DNA from: Streptomyces sp. NBC_01463
Lineage (GTDB): Bacteria; Actinomycetota; Actinomycetes; Streptomycetales; Streptomycetaceae
DNA: 64,000 bases
Assembly (NCBI GenBank): GCA_036227345.1
Contig: CP109468.1
Location: 2,604,001 to 2,668,000, forward strand
Direction: 5' to 3'
A program made the translations under genes and the position numbers. Positions 39,231-48,143 of this stretch are shown one piece after another (position 1 is the first letter of the stretch; each line of letters opens with the position of its first letter). The notes under the pieces are model-generated. The model ran no database searches. It saw only the letters and a list, made by a program, of their open reading frames with translations, and was not told the origin of the DNA.

Positions 39231-40907
39231 CTACTTCGACGGCTTGAGCTTCAGCACGACTTCCAGCGCCGAGCGCTGGGTGTGCTGCGGGTCGGCGTAC
39301 GGGTCGGCCTCGGTGGGCCAGCCCACCCAGTTCTTGGTGGAGTACTCGGCCCCGATGGGGGCGGCGGCGGTGGGAATCATCGGCGCCTCCTCGACCATGA
39401 TCTTCTGGAGGGTGTTCATGGCGGCGGTGCGGGCGGTGTCGGTCGTGGCGTTGGCGAAGTCCTTGAGCGCCTCGGTGGCCTCGGGGCTCTTGAAGCGGCC
39501 GAAGTTGCCGAGCTGGGAGGCCTTGCCGATCGGCTGGAGCAGCGCGCCGTCCATGATGTTCTGGTACATGTCGTAGGGGGTGGCGCCGCTGTTGGTCCAG
39601 TGCAGGGTGGCGTCGAAGTTGCCGTTGGCGACGTCCGCGCCCCAGGCGTCGGCGGTCTGCGTCTTGACCTTGGCCTCGATGCCGATCTTCTTGATGTTGT
39701 CCTTGATGATCGACAGACCCGTGATGTAGTCGTTCCAGCCCGCCGGGTCGGTGAAGGTGAGCTTCACCGCCTTGCCGCTCGGGTCCTTCAGCACACCGCC
39801 GCTGAGCGTGAAGCCGGCCTTCTCCAGGACCTTCTTGGCGCCCTCGACGTCAGGCTTCGTCGTGGCGCTCTTGTACTCGGGGGCGATGAAGGACTGGCCG
39901 GCCGGCAGCGGAATGCCGGTGGGGCTGGTGATCTCCGGGTAGAGCGTCGCCTCGGCCTGGGTGTAGATGGCGTTGCGGTCGACGACCATCGCCATGGCCT
40001 TGCGCAGCGCCGGGTTGTCGAACGGCTTACGGGTGGTGTTGAACCAGAGGCCGTGGATGCCGAGCCCGGAGGGGAACCACAGCTTGTGGTTCTTCGGGTC
40101 CTTGGCGATGAACAGCTTCTTGTAGTCCGGCATGAAGACGAACGACCACTCGAGCTTGCCGCTGGCCAGCGCGGTGGTGGCGGCGTTGTTGTCGTTGTAC
40201 GTGCTGTAGCGCAGCTCCTTGACCTTCGTCTCGCCCTTCCAGTACGTGGGCGTGGCGGTCAGCGTGGTGGTCTGCGGGGTGAACGTCTTGAGCTTGTACG
40301 GGCCCGAGCCGACGGGCGTGCGGTTGGGCCAGGTCTCCGGGTTCTTGACGCCTTCCCAGATGTGCTTGGGCACGACGAACTGCTGAAGGATCTTGTTCTG
40401 GTTGACGTACTGCGAGTCCTCGAAGGTCAGAACGACCTTCTTGCCCTGGACCTCGACCCCGTCGTACGCGATGCCGTCACCGTTGAGCGCCGGGTGCTTC
40501 TTCAGCAGGTTGAAGGTGTACGCCACGTCGTCCGCGGTCACCGGCTTGCCGTCGGCCCACTTCGCCTTGCCGTCCAGGGTGAAGGTGAGCTTGGTGAAGT
40601 TGAGCTCCCACTGCCAGTCCGACGCGAGCCACGGGTCGGCCTTGGCGGTGGGCCGGATCTGGCTCACCATCGCCAGCGGCTCGTAGATCATGAAGCGGTA
40701 GCCGAGGGTGGCGCCGGCCGAGGTGTTCAGGAACGGGTTGCTGTTGTTCGTCTGCGGCCCGTCCGGCTTGCCGATGTTCAGGACACCGGAGGCGCCGCTG
40801 CCGCCCTTCTTGTTGTTCGAGTTGGCTGACGAGCATCCGGCGGCGAGCGCGACCACCGCGGTGGCGAGCGCGACCGCTCTGAGCGTGTGGTGACGGCGTG
40901 CGGACAT
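39231..40907 (-). CDS. Family-5 solute-binding lipoprotein, probable beta-glucan oligosaccharide binder
   Basis: 558 residues with a lipoprotein signal (VALATAVVALAAGCSS, lipobox Cys near residue 25). SBP_bac_5 blocks include KWADGKPVTADDVAYTFNLL, PVGSGPYKLK and the C-terminal TLQKIMVEEAPMIP. The family usually binds peptides, but several members bind beta-gluco- or manno-oligosaccharides. Co-transcription with GH1, GH16 and GH3 genes argues for beta-glucan fragments here, which is inference. It is the first gene of the eight-gene run; ATG preceded by GGAG. Confidence 0.93.
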   Translation of the reverse strand: MSARRHHTLRAVALATAVVALAAGCSSANSNNKKGGSGASGVLNIGKPDGPQTNNSNPFLNTSAGATLGYRFMIYEPLAMVSQIRPTAKADPWLASDWQWELNFTKLTFTLDGKAKWADGKPVTADDVAYTFNLLKKHPALNGDGIAYDGVEVQGKKVVLTFEDSQYVNQNKILQQFVVPKHIWEGVKNPETWPNRTPVGSGPYKLKTFTPQTTTLTATPTYWKGETKVKELRYSTYNDNNAATTALASGKLEWSFVFMPDYKKLFIAKDPKNHKLWFPSGLGIHGLWFNTTRKPFDNPALRKAMAMVVDRNAIYTQAEATLYPEITSPTGIPLPAGQSFIAPEYKSATTKPDVEGAKKVLEKAGFTLSGGVLKDPSGKAVKLTFTDPAGWNDYITGLSIIKDNIKKIGIEAKVKTQTADAWGADVANGNFDATLHWTNSGATPYDMYQNIMDGALLQPIGKASQLGNFGRFKSPEATEALKDFANATTDTARTAAMNTLQKIMVEEAPMIPTAAAPIGAEYSTKNWVGWPTEADPYADPQHTQRSALEVVLKLKPSK

Positions 40908-41020
40908 GGCGACTCCAGGAGGGACTGGCGGGTCTGGGAGATCCGGAAACGGGCAGCGCTCGGCGCGCCGGGTACGGGCGGTACGGGTGGTGCGGGTGCG
41001 GACGGGCCGGGGGCCCGCCG

Positions 41021-41995
41021 CTAGGGCGCCGAGTGGCGCACGACCAGTTCGGTGGGCAGCACGACCGGTGCGTCGGGTACCGGTGTGCCGCCGAGGTGGG
41101 AGAGCAGCATCCGTGCGGCCGTCTCACCCATCTGCCGGGTGGGCTGGCGCACGGTGGTCAGGGGCGGTTCGGTGTGCTCGGCCATCGGGATGTCGTCGAA
41201 GCCGACCACCGCGATGTCGCCGGGCACGGTGCGCCCCGCGGCGCGCAGCGCCCGCAGCACACCTGCCGCGGTGATGTCGTTGTGCGCGAAGACCGAGTCG
41301 AACTCCGCGCCGGAGGCCAGGAGTTCCTCCACGGCGACGCGGCCGCAGCGTTCGGTGAAGTCCCCGCGGAAGACGAGCTCGGTGGGCAGGACGGAGACGA
41401 ACCCCGCCAGCCGGTCGCGTACGCAGCCGAAGTCCTGGGGGCCGGTGATGACCAGCGGCCTGGTGCGGCCGGCAGCCCGCAGATGGCGGGCGGCCGACGC
41501 GCCTCCTTCGTGGTTGGTGGTCACGACGGAGGGGAATTCGGGGTGGTGGCCGCGATCGTCGATCAGCACGATCGGCAGGCCGCCGCGGTGCAGTGCGGTG
41601 AGGTGGTCGAGGGTGTTCTCGGGTTCGACGACGACCAGTCCGTCGAAGGCGCGCGCCGACACCTGGCTGGTGAAGCGCTCCACGGACTCGGCCCCGCGGT
41701 TGCAGGTGAAGAGCAGCAGCCCGTAGTCGGCGGCCTCGACGGTGTCGACGACGCCCTGCAGTACCTCGCCCATCCACGGCCAGGTCAGCGAGGGCACCAG
41801 CATGCCGACGGTGCGGCTGCTGCCGCGGGCCAGACCGACGGCGCCCGAGCTGGGCACGTAGCCGAGCTGTGCGATCACTTCACGAACACGGGCAGCCGTC
41901 GAACCGTCCACTTCGCCCTTGGTGTTGATGACCCGGGACACGGTCGTCTTGCTGACGCCGGCCTCGCGGGCGACATCAGCGATGGTGACTCGCAT
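41021..41995 (-). CDS. LacI-family repressor of the beta-glucan operon
   Basis: 324 residues. HTH at the extreme N-terminus (VTIADVAREAGVSKTTVSRVINTKGEV) and hinge GYVPSSGAVGLARGSSRTVG, followed by a periplasmic-binding-protein-like sensor domain ending FDDIPMAEHTEPPLTTVRQP. The ATG at 41993-41995 has GGAGG upstream. It lies 113 bases before the binding-protein gene and is divergent from GH30. An AACCGGTT palindrome array lies just upstream and likely allows autoregulation. No exact copy of this operator is seen before the binding-protein gene, so its control of the operon is inferred from position. Confidence 0.9.
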   Translation of the reverse strand: MRVTIADVAREAGVSKTTVSRVINTKGEVDGSTAARVREVIAQLGYVPSSGAVGLARGSSRTVGMLVPSLTWPWMGEVLQGVVDTVEAADYGLLLFTCNRGAESVERFTSQVSARAFDGLVVVEPENTLDHLTALHRGGLPIVLIDDRGHHPEFPSVVTTNHEGGASAARHLRAAGRTRPLVITGPQDFGCVRDRLAGFVSVLPTELVFRGDFTERCGRVAVEELLASGAEFDSVFAHNDITAAGVLRALRAAGRTVPGDIAVVGFDDIPMAEHTEPPLTTVRQPTRQMGETAARMLLSHLGGTPVPDAPVVLPTELVVRHSAP

Positions 41996-42042
41996 CGGGG
42001 GCCTCCAGGGACACAACGGACAGAGCGAACGGCCGGCTGTGG

Positions 42043-42078
42043 AACCGGTACCGCAACCGGTTCCGGAACCGGTACCGG
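42043..42078. promoter_or_regulatory. LacI-type operator array with AACCGGTT palindromes
   Basis: GGAACCGGTACC occurs at 42043-42054 and 42067-42078, with AACCGGTT at 42057-42064 between them. Bases 42057-42076 form a near-perfect 20-bp palindrome (arms AACCGGTTCC and GGAACCGGTA). CG-centred palindromes of this kind are typical LacI-family operators. It is 48 bases from the repressor start and about 210 bases from GH30. Confidence 0.6.
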
Positions 42079-42285
42079 CGTTGGTGGCGTGAGTTAACCC
42101 CGCTGGAACAGAGCCGTCAATACTTCACGTCGAGATTGGTCCGTACCCATCCTCGGAGCGGCCAGGAACGCCCTTGCGTTCAATTCCTGAACGCGCATCC
42201 TCTTGACGTGGGCACGTAAGAGCAGTTCACTCCCGTCTCGTCCGACGGCACGATCCCCACGCTCCCGCCGAGGAAGGCATCAGCC

Positions 42286-44154
42286 ATGATCCGATCAGGA
42301 AGGGCGGCGAGGGCGCTGCTCGCCGCCGTGCTCGCGACCGCCGGGCTCACCGGACTCTCGTCCGGCACCGCGCAGGCCGCGGGCGAGACGGTGAACATCG
42401 CCCTGACCACCACGGACGACGCGGGCGGCCGCCATGTCACCCGGGGCCTGGAGGCCCAGACGCCGGTCGCCTTCGGCGCGGGGAACGGCGGTGGCGGCAC
42501 GAACATCACGGTCGACGAGAACACCACCTACCAGACCTTCACAGGCGGCGGCGCCTCGTTCACCGACACCGCCGCGTACCTGATGAAGAGCAGCGGGGCG
42601 CTGAGCCAGGCGACCCGGGACGCCACGATGAAGAAGCTCTTCTCCCCCACGGAGGGCATCGGGCTCTCGTTCGTACGCAATCCGATGGGCGGTTCGGACC
42701 TGGCGCGGTACGGCTACACGTACGACGACATGCCCGCCGGGCAGAGCGACCCGTCGCTGGCGAACTTCTCGATCGCACACGATCTGGAGGACGTGCTGCC
42801 GCTGACGAAACAGGCCAGGCAGCTCAACCCGGCGCTGACGACGGTGGCCTCGCCGTGGACCGCCCCGGCCTGGATGAAGGACAACGGCCAGCTGAACGGC
42901 GGCTGGCTGAAGGCGGAGAACTACGGCGCCTACGCCGACTACTTCGTGAAGTACCTCCAGGCCTACCGGGACCAGGGCGTGCCGGTCGACTACGTCACCG
43001 CGCAGAACGAGCCGACGTGCTGCGGCGGTTACCCCTCGATGAGCTGGAACGGCTCCGGCCTGGCCTATTTCACCAAGAGCGAGCTGCTGCCCAAGCTGGC
43101 ATCGGCCGGCCTGGCGACCAAGGTGCTGGCGCACGACTGGAACTGGGACACCTACGACGCGTACGCCGCGGCCACCGTGGACGACGCGGCGGTGCGCAAC
43201 CACCCCAACTTCGGCGGGGTGGCCTGGCACGGCTACGGCGGTGACGTCACCAAGCAGACGACGGTCCACGACCAGTACCCGACGACGGACGCGTTCCAGA
43301 CGGAGCACTCCGGCGGCACCTGGGTCGCCGACCAGCAGCGCGAGGACATGACCAACATCATCGATTACACCCGCAACTGGGCGAAGTCGGTGACCAAGTG
43401 GTCCCTCGCGGTGGATCAGAACCGTGGCCCGCACAACGGCGGCTGCGGCACCTGCGACGGGCTGATCACCGTGCACGACGGGGACAGCCGGAGCGGGCAG
43501 GTCGACTACACCGTCGAGTACTACACGATGGGCCACCTGACCAAGTTCGTCCGCCCGGGAGCCTCCCGGATCGCCTCCACCGCCAGTTCCACCGTGCCCA
43601 ACGTCGCCTGGCGCAACCCGGACGGCTCGAAGGCACTGATCGCGTACAACGGCGGCGGCCAGACCCAGCAGGTGACGGTCAACTGGGGTGGCCAGAAGTT
43701 CACTTACTCGCTGCCCGGGCGCACTTCGGCGACCTTCACCTGGTCGGGGACGCAGTCGGGCGCACAGTCCGCATCGGGCGCCCTGTCCGGCTCCGGCGGC
43801 AAGTGCCTGGACGCGACGGGCAACACCGGCGCCGACGGCACGCCGGTGCAGATCTGGGACTGCACGGGAGCGGCCAACCAGCGCTGGACCGTCCAGGGCG
43901 ACGGCTCGGTCCGCACGCTCGGCGCCTGCCTGGACGTGACCTCGGGCTCGACGGCGAACGGGGCGAAGGTGCAGCTGTACACCTGCAACGGCTCCGCCGC
44001 GCAACGCTGGACGTACAACCCTTCAACGGGCGACGTCGTCAACACGGCCGCCGGCAAGTGCCTCGACGTGACCGGCCAGTCGACGGCGAACGGGGCGCGC
44101 ACCCAGATCTGGACGTGCACCGGGGCGGCCAACCAGAAGTGGCACCTGGGGTAG
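42286..44154 (+). CDS. Secreted GH30 endo-beta-1,6-glucanase type with CBM13
   Basis: 622 residues. Signal peptide (ALLAAVLATAGLTGLSSGTAQAA), GH30 (beta/alpha)8 barrel with side beta domain (about 60-490), then a ricin-type CBM13 lectin (about 500-622) with repeats GKCLDATGNTGADGTPVQIWDC, GACLDVTSGSTANGAKVQLYTC and GKCLDVTGQSTANGARTQIWTC. Catalytic residues: acid/base Glu in TAQNEPTCC near 242 and nucleophile Glu in QTEHSGG near 340. GH30 covers glucosylceramidase, beta-1,6-glucanase and xylanase activities; the neighbours favour beta-1,6-glucan. ATG preceded by GAGGAAGG. Confidence 0.92.
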   Translation: MIRSGRAARALLAAVLATAGLTGLSSGTAQAAGETVNIALTTTDDAGGRHVTRGLEAQTPVAFGAGNGGGGTNITVDENTTYQTFTGGGASFTDTAAYLMKSSGALSQATRDATMKKLFSPTEGIGLSFVRNPMGGSDLARYGYTYDDMPAGQSDPSLANFSIAHDLEDVLPLTKQARQLNPALTTVASPWTAPAWMKDNGQLNGGWLKAENYGAYADYFVKYLQAYRDQGVPVDYVTAQNEPTCCGGYPSMSWNGSGLAYFTKSELLPKLASAGLATKVLAHDWNWDTYDAYAAATVDDAAVRNHPNFGGVAWHGYGGDVTKQTTVHDQYPTTDAFQTEHSGGTWVADQQREDMTNIIDYTRNWAKSVTKWSLAVDQNRGPHNGGCGTCDGLITVHDGDSRSGQVDYTVEYYTMGHLTKFVRPGASRIASTASSTVPNVAWRNPDGSKALIAYNGGGQTQQVTVNWGGQKFTYSLPGRTSATFTWSGTQSGAQSASGALSGSGGKCLDATGNTGADGTPVQIWDCTGAANQRWTVQGDGSVRTLGACLDVTSGSTANGAKVQLYTCNGSAAQRWTYNPSTGDVVNTAAGKCLDVTGQSTANGARTQIWTCTGAANQKWHLG

Positions 44155-44162
44155 CTGCCCGC

Positions 44163-44210
44163 ACGCACCTGGACCGCGGGCCGGAGAGCCGGCCCGCGGT
44201 CCGGGTGCGT
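44163..44210. terminator. Bidirectional terminator between GH30 and cimA
   Basis: Very long hairpin: 14-bp perfect inner stem (GGACCGCGGGCCGG and complement, loop AGAG) extended by one T-G pair and a 7-bp outer stem ACGCACC/GGTGCGT. The genes are convergent with only 61 bases between. Confidence 0.85.
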
Positions 44211-44215
44211 CCGTG

Positions 44216-45823
44216 CTACTCGGTCGGCTCGATCCCCGCGCGCAGCAGCCCGAAGGTGTACGCGTCCTCCAGCGCCTGCCAGGACGCGGCGATGACGTTC
44301 TCGGCGACCCCCACGGTCGCCCAGTCGCCGGTGCCGTCGCCCGTGGTGATCAGGACGCGGGTGGTGGAGTCGGTGCCGGTGCGGCCCTCCAGGATGCGGA
44401 CCTTGTAGTCCATCAGCTCCAGCTTGGCGAGCTGCGGGTAGATCCGCTCCAGGGCGACGCGCAGCGCCCGGTCCAGCGCGTTGACCGGGCCGTTTCCCTC
44501 GGCCGTGGCGACGATCCGCTCGCCCTTGGACCACAGCTTCACGGTCGCCTCGTTGGCGTGCGTCCCGTCGGGGCGGTCCTCGACGATGGCGCGCCAGGAC
44601 TCGGTGCGGAAGTACCGGCGTACCCGCCCCTCGGCCTCGGCGCGCAGCAGCAGCTCGAAGGAGGCGTCGGCCGCCTCGTAGGTGTAGCCCTTCAGCTCGC
44701 GCTCCTTGACCCGCTCGACGACGCGGCCGATCAGCTCGCGGTCGCCGCCGAGGTCGATCCCGAGCTCCTGGCTCTTGAGCTCGATGGAGGCGCGGCCCGC
44801 CATGTCGGAGACGAGCATCCGCATGGTGTTGCCGACCAGTGCGGGGTCGATGTGCTGGTACAGGTCCGGGTCGACCTTGATCGCGGAGGCGTGCAGCCCG
44901 GCCTTGTGCGCGAACGCCGAGACTCCGACGTAGGGCTGGTGGGTGGACGGCGTGAGGTTGACGACCTCGGCGATGGCGTGCGAGACGCGGGTCATGTCGG
45001 CGAGCGCGCCCTCGGGCAGCACGGTCTTGCCGTACTTCAGCTCCAGCGCGGCGACGACGGGGAAGAGGTTGGCGTTGCCGACCCGCTCGCCGTAGCCGTT
45101 GGCGGTGCACTGGACATGGGTGGCGCCCGCGTCGACGGCGGCCAGGGTGTTGGCGACGGCGCAGCCGGTGTCGTCCTGGGCGTGGATGCCGAGGCGGGCG
45201 CCGGTGTCGGCCAGGACGGTGGCGACGACGGCCTGGACCTGGGCGGGGAGCATCCCGCCGTTGGTGTCGCAGAGGATGACGACGTCGGCGCCGGCCTCGG
45301 ACGCGGCCTTGACGACGGACTTGGCGTACTCGGGGTTGGCGCGGTAGCCGTCGAAGAAGTGCTCGCAGTCGACGAAGACCCGGCGGCCCTGTTCGCGGAG
45401 GTGGGAGACGGTGTCGCGGACCATCTCCAGGTTCTCCTCCAGCGTGGTGCGCAGGGCGAGCTCCACATGGCGGTCGTGCGACTTGGCGACCAGGGTGATC
45501 ACCGGGGCGCCCGACTCCAGCAGCGCCTTGACCTGCGGGTCCTCGGACGCCTTGCCGCCGGCCCGGCGGGTCGCGCCGAAGGCGACCAGCTCGGCGTTCC
45601 TGAACTCGATCTCCTGGCGCGCGCGGGCGAAGAACTCGGTGTCGCGGGGGTTGGCGCCCGGCCAGCCGCCCTCGATGAAACCGACGCCGAAGTCGTCCAG
45701 GTGCCGGGCGATGGTCAGCTTGTCCGCGACCGTCAGGTTGATGCCTTCACGCTGGGCACCGTCGCGCAGCGTGGTGTCGAAGACATGGAAACTGTCGTCG
45801 CTGGGCTTGGCCTTGGTGGTCAT
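44216..45823 (-). CDS. cimA: (R)-citramalate synthase
   Basis: 535 residues. It condenses pyruvate with acetyl-CoA to citramalate, giving 2-oxobutyrate for isoleucine without threonine. The HMGL-like catalytic domain has DTTLRDGAQREG near residue 16, GIHAQDDTGCAVANTLAAV near 210 (metal His pair) and QCTANGYGERVGNANL. The C-terminal LeuA-type allosteric domain (about 410-535) suggests feedback control. The length and the GWPGANPRDTEFF segment favour the CimA branch over 2-isopropylmalate synthase. The ATG at 45821-45823 follows AGGAG. A leader with peptide and terminator suggests attenuation. Confidence 0.93.
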   Translation of the reverse strand: MTTKAKPSDDSFHVFDTTLRDGAQREGINLTVADKLTIARHLDDFGVGFIEGGWPGANPRDTEFFARARQEIEFRNAELVAFGATRRAGGKASEDPQVKALLESGAPVITLVAKSHDRHVELALRTTLEENLEMVRDTVSHLREQGRRVFVDCEHFFDGYRANPEYAKSVVKAASEAGADVVILCDTNGGMLPAQVQAVVATVLADTGARLGIHAQDDTGCAVANTLAAVDAGATHVQCTANGYGERVGNANLFPVVAALELKYGKTVLPEGALADMTRVSHAIAEVVNLTPSTHQPYVGVSAFAHKAGLHASAIKVDPDLYQHIDPALVGNTMRMLVSDMAGRASIELKSQELGIDLGGDRELIGRVVERVKERELKGYTYEAADASFELLLRAEAEGRVRRYFRTESWRAIVEDRPDGTHANEATVKLWSKGERIVATAEGNGPVNALDRALRVALERIYPQLAKLELMDYKVRILEGRTGTDSTTRVLITTGDGTGDWATVGVAENVIAASWQALEDAYTFGLLRAGIEPTE

Positions 45824-45926
45824 GCTGGTCTGACTCCTGTCGGATGAGTGGATCCGGACGATCTGATTCCACTTGCCCCCATCATCCCGCGCGCCTCGTC
45901 CCGGTCCGTGGTGAGGGCCGGAAAAC

Positions 45927-45954
45927 AAAAAACCCCTCGCGGGTGCGAGAGGTC
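45927..45954 (-). terminator. Intrinsic terminator (attenuator) in the cimA leader
   Basis: On the minus strand CCTCTCGC - ACCC - GCGAGGGG (one G-U pair) is followed by six U residues, a textbook intrinsic terminator and rare in this genome. It lies about 104 bases upstream of cimA and about 55 bases after the putative leader peptide stop. Upstream, CCGTAC/GTACGG and GGCACG/CGTGCC hairpins could be pause or anti-terminator elements. Confidence 0.75.
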
Positions 45955-46007
45955 TGCGCGCGGGTCTGGGGCACGGTGGCCGTGCCGTACATGGTGGTAC
46001 GGGACGG

Positions 46008-46043
46008 TCACTGCGGACCGGCGCGCCTGTTGCCAATAATCAT
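46008..46043 (-). CDS. Putative cimA leader peptide with tandem Ile codons
   Basis: Short reading frame ATG ATT ATT GGC AAC AGG CGC GCC GGT CCG CAG TGA, giving MIIGNRRAGPQ. Two consecutive ATT isoleucine codons, rare in this GC-rich genome, lie upstream of an intrinsic terminator and of an isoleucine-pathway gene. This is the arrangement of ribosome-mediated attenuation. There is no clear Shine-Dalgarno, so the transcript may start at or near the ATG. Confidence 0.5.
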   Translation of the reverse strand: MIIGNRRAGPQ

Positions 46044-46055
46044 GACGAACGAGGA

Positions 46056-46089
46056 CACGGAGGCAGTCTGGCACAGGACCGCCTCCGTG
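46056..46089 (-). terminator. Hairpin after the MHS transporter gene
   Basis: Inverted repeat CACGGAGGC / GCCTCCGTG (9 bp perfect, 16-base loop) just beyond the transporter stop; likely its terminator, directly upstream of the cimA leader. Confidence 0.5.
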
Positions 46090-46101
46090 CTCCGCCCCGT
46101 C

Positions 46102-47433
46102 TCAGGATGCGGGCGTGACGCTCGTCGCCCCGGCCGGTGCCGCCTGCTCGCCGGAACGCCCGGCGGCGACCCGGTTCAGGTCGATGTCGCGGGTCTCGCG
46201 CATCGTCAGGTAGACGACCAGGGAGACCGCGGCGCAGCCGGCCACGTACCAGTAGAAGCCGGACTCGATCCCGGCGTTCTTGAACCACAGCGCCACGTAC
46301 TCGGCGGTGCCGCCGAACAGCGCGTTGGCGACGGCGTACGAGAGACCGACGCCCAGGGCGCGGATGCCCGTCGGGAACAGCTCGGCCTTCACACAGGCGT
46401 TGATGGAGGTGTATCCGGTGATCACCAGCAGCGCCAGCAGCGCGAGCCCGAAGGCGGGCCAGAAGGTGTCGGCGTGCTTGAGCATCGTCATGATCGGCAC
46501 GGTCAGGAAGGTCGAGCCGACCGCGAAGGTGATCAGCAGCGGGCGGCGGCCGATCCGGTCGGAGAGCATCCCGGCCAGCGGCTGGACGCACATGAAGACG
46601 AACAGCGCGCAGAAGCTGACGAGCGAGGCGGTCGACTTGTCCATGCCGGCGCTCTTGGAGAGGAACTTCGTCAGATAGGTCGTGTACGTGTAGTAGGCGA
46701 CGGTCCCGCCCATGGTCAGGGCCATCACCAGGAACGCCTCGCGCCGGTGCTGCCAGAGCACCTTCAGCGTGCCGCGGTCCTGCTGCTCGGCGGCGCCCGA
46801 CTCGGCGTACACCTCGGTCTCCAGCATGGAGCGGCGCAGGTAGAACACGATGGCGGCACCCAGCGCGCCGACGACGAACGGGATGCGCCAGCCCCAGCTG
46901 TGCAGGGCCGCCTCGGACATGTTGCGCTGCAGGACGATCTGCAGGCCGAGGCCGACGAGCTGTCCCGCGGTCATGGACACGTACTGGAAGCTGGAGGCGA
47001 AGCCGCGCTTCTCCGGCGCGGAGGCCTCGGTGAGGTACGTGGCGCTGGCCGCGTACTCGCCGCCGACGGACAGCCCCTGGAGCAGCCGCGCCAGCATCAG
47101 CACGGCGACGCCGCCGTACCCGGCGACGTCGTAGGTCGGCGCGATCGCGATGAGGATCGCGGAGGCCGACATGAGGGTGACGGTCAGGGTGAGCGCGGCC
47201 TTGCGGCCCTTGCGGTCACCGATCCGGCCGAGCAGCCAGCCGCCGACCGGCCGCATGAAGAAGCCGACGGCGAAGATGCCCATGGTGTTCATGAGGTTGG
47301 CGGTCTCGTTGCCTTCGGGAAAGAACGAGTCCGCGAAGTAGACCGCGAAGGTCGCGTACACGAACCAGTCGAACCACTCGACCATGTTGCCGGCCGAGCC
47401 GACCCAGATTTTCTTCCACTGCTCTCGTCCCAT
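46102..47433 (-). CDS. MFS transporter, metabolite:H+ symporter (MHS) family
   Basis: 443 residues, twelve predicted helices. The N-terminus GNMVEWFDWFVYATFAVYFA and the loop GWLLGRIGDRKGRKAAL are hallmarks of the KgtP/ProP/citrate-type MHS family; RLLQGLSVGGEYAASATYLTE follows. Substrate could be a dicarboxylate, 2-oxoglutarate, proline or betaine; motifs do not decide. It is 98 bases downstream of tetR on the same strand, with an inverted repeat in the gap, so it may be separately transcribed. Confidence 0.92.
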   Translation of the reverse strand: MGREQWKKIWVGSAGNMVEWFDWFVYATFAVYFADSFFPEGNETANLMNTMGIFAVGFFMRPVGGWLLGRIGDRKGRKAALTLTVTLMSASAILIAIAPTYDVAGYGGVAVLMLARLLQGLSVGGEYAASATYLTEASAPEKRGFASSFQYVSMTAGQLVGLGLQIVLQRNMSEAALHSWGWRIPFVVGALGAAIVFYLRRSMLETEVYAESGAAEQQDRGTLKVLWQHRREAFLVMALTMGGTVAYYTYTTYLTKFLSKSAGMDKSTASLVSFCALFVFMCVQPLAGMLSDRIGRRPLLITFAVGSTFLTVPIMTMLKHADTFWPAFGLALLALLVITGYTSINACVKAELFPTGIRALGVGLSYAVANALFGGTAEYVALWFKNAGIESGFYWYVAGCAAVSLVVYLTMRETRDIDLNRVAAGRSGEQAAPAGATSVTPAS

Positions 47434-47481
47434 GGTTGGCCACCGTGCCCGAACCGCCGGAAGTCCAACAAGGGTGCAGGG

Positions 47482-47513
47482 CGCAACGATCGCGCGTACT
47501 TACGTGCGTTGCG
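47482..47513. promoter_or_regulatory. Inverted repeat upstream of the MHS transporter
   Basis: CGCAACG (47482-47488) and CGTTGCG (47507-47513) are 18 bases apart, 49 bases from the transporter start. Possible operator; the regulator is unknown. Confidence 0.3.
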
Positions 47514-47531
47514 TTCACGAACAGGTGAGGC

Positions 47532-48140
47532 TCAGCCGCCGGCGGTCAGCGAGTCGTCGATGAACTCCCGGACCAGGGACAGCGCCTGGTCCCGGCCGGT
47601 GCCCGGGAGGCCGACCGCCACATGGACGCTGAAGCCGTCCAGGAGGGCGCGCAGCCGGGTGGCGACGCGGTCGGCGTCCACCGGGCGGAACTCCCCGCGC
47701 GAGGCCCCCTCGGCGAGCAGCGCCACCAGGTCGCGGTGCCAGGCCCCCTCGATCGCGGCCTGCCGGGCCCGGGCGTCGTCGTCGGCGTCGCGCGAGCGGT
47801 TCCAGACCTCCAGCCAGAGCGTCCAGTGCGGGTCGCGGTGGCCGTCGGGCAGGTAGAGACCGATGTACGCGTCGAGCCGCTCACGGACCGTGCCCGGCCG
47901 CGACAGCAGCCGGCGCCGCTCGGCCCCGAGCCGGTCCTCGCTCCACTCCAGGGTCCGCAGCAGCAGCTCGTCCTTGGTGCGGAAGTAGTAGAGGAGGTGG
48001 CCGCTGCTCATGCCGACCTCGCGGCCGAGCCCGGCCATGGTGAGGCCGTCGAGGCCGCGGGCGGCGACGGTGGCCATGACGGCGGCGAGCACGTCCTCGC
48101 GGGGCGGGGCGGTGTTGCGGCGGCGCGGGGCGGGGGGCAC
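47532..48140 (-). CDS. TetR-family regulator of the urease/agmatine deiminase operon
   Basis: 202 residues. HTH near 14-60 (REDVLAAVMATVAARGLDGLTMAGLGREVGMSSGHLLYYFRTKDEL), with the LLYYFRTKDELL signature of BetI-like TetR proteins, and a TetR_C_6-like domain after it. The GTG start lies three bases after the aguA stop, so it is the last gene of a four-gene operon. Its operator is probably the inverted repeat before ureAB. Ligand candidates are polyamines or ureido compounds. Confidence 0.9.
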   Translation of the reverse strand: MPPAPRRRNTAPPREDVLAAVMATVAARGLDGLTMAGLGREVGMSSGHLLYYFRTKDELLLRTLEWSEDRLGAERRRLLSRPGTVRERLDAYIGLYLPDGHRDPHWTLWLEVWNRSRDADDDARARQAAIEGAWHRDLVALLAEGASRGEFRPVDADRVATRLRALLDGFSVHVAVGLPGTGRDQALSLVREFIDDSLTAGG

Positions 48141-48143
48141 GGT

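Noticed and set aside
40908..41020. Copy of the LacI or CebR operator before the binding-protein gene
   Set aside because: Only a partial CAGCGCTCG is present near 40955; no good palindrome matches either motif.
46102..47433. MHS transporter as a fifth gene of the urease/agmatine operon
   Set aside because: A 98-base gap with its own inverted repeat separates it from tetR; co-transcription is possible but not supported.
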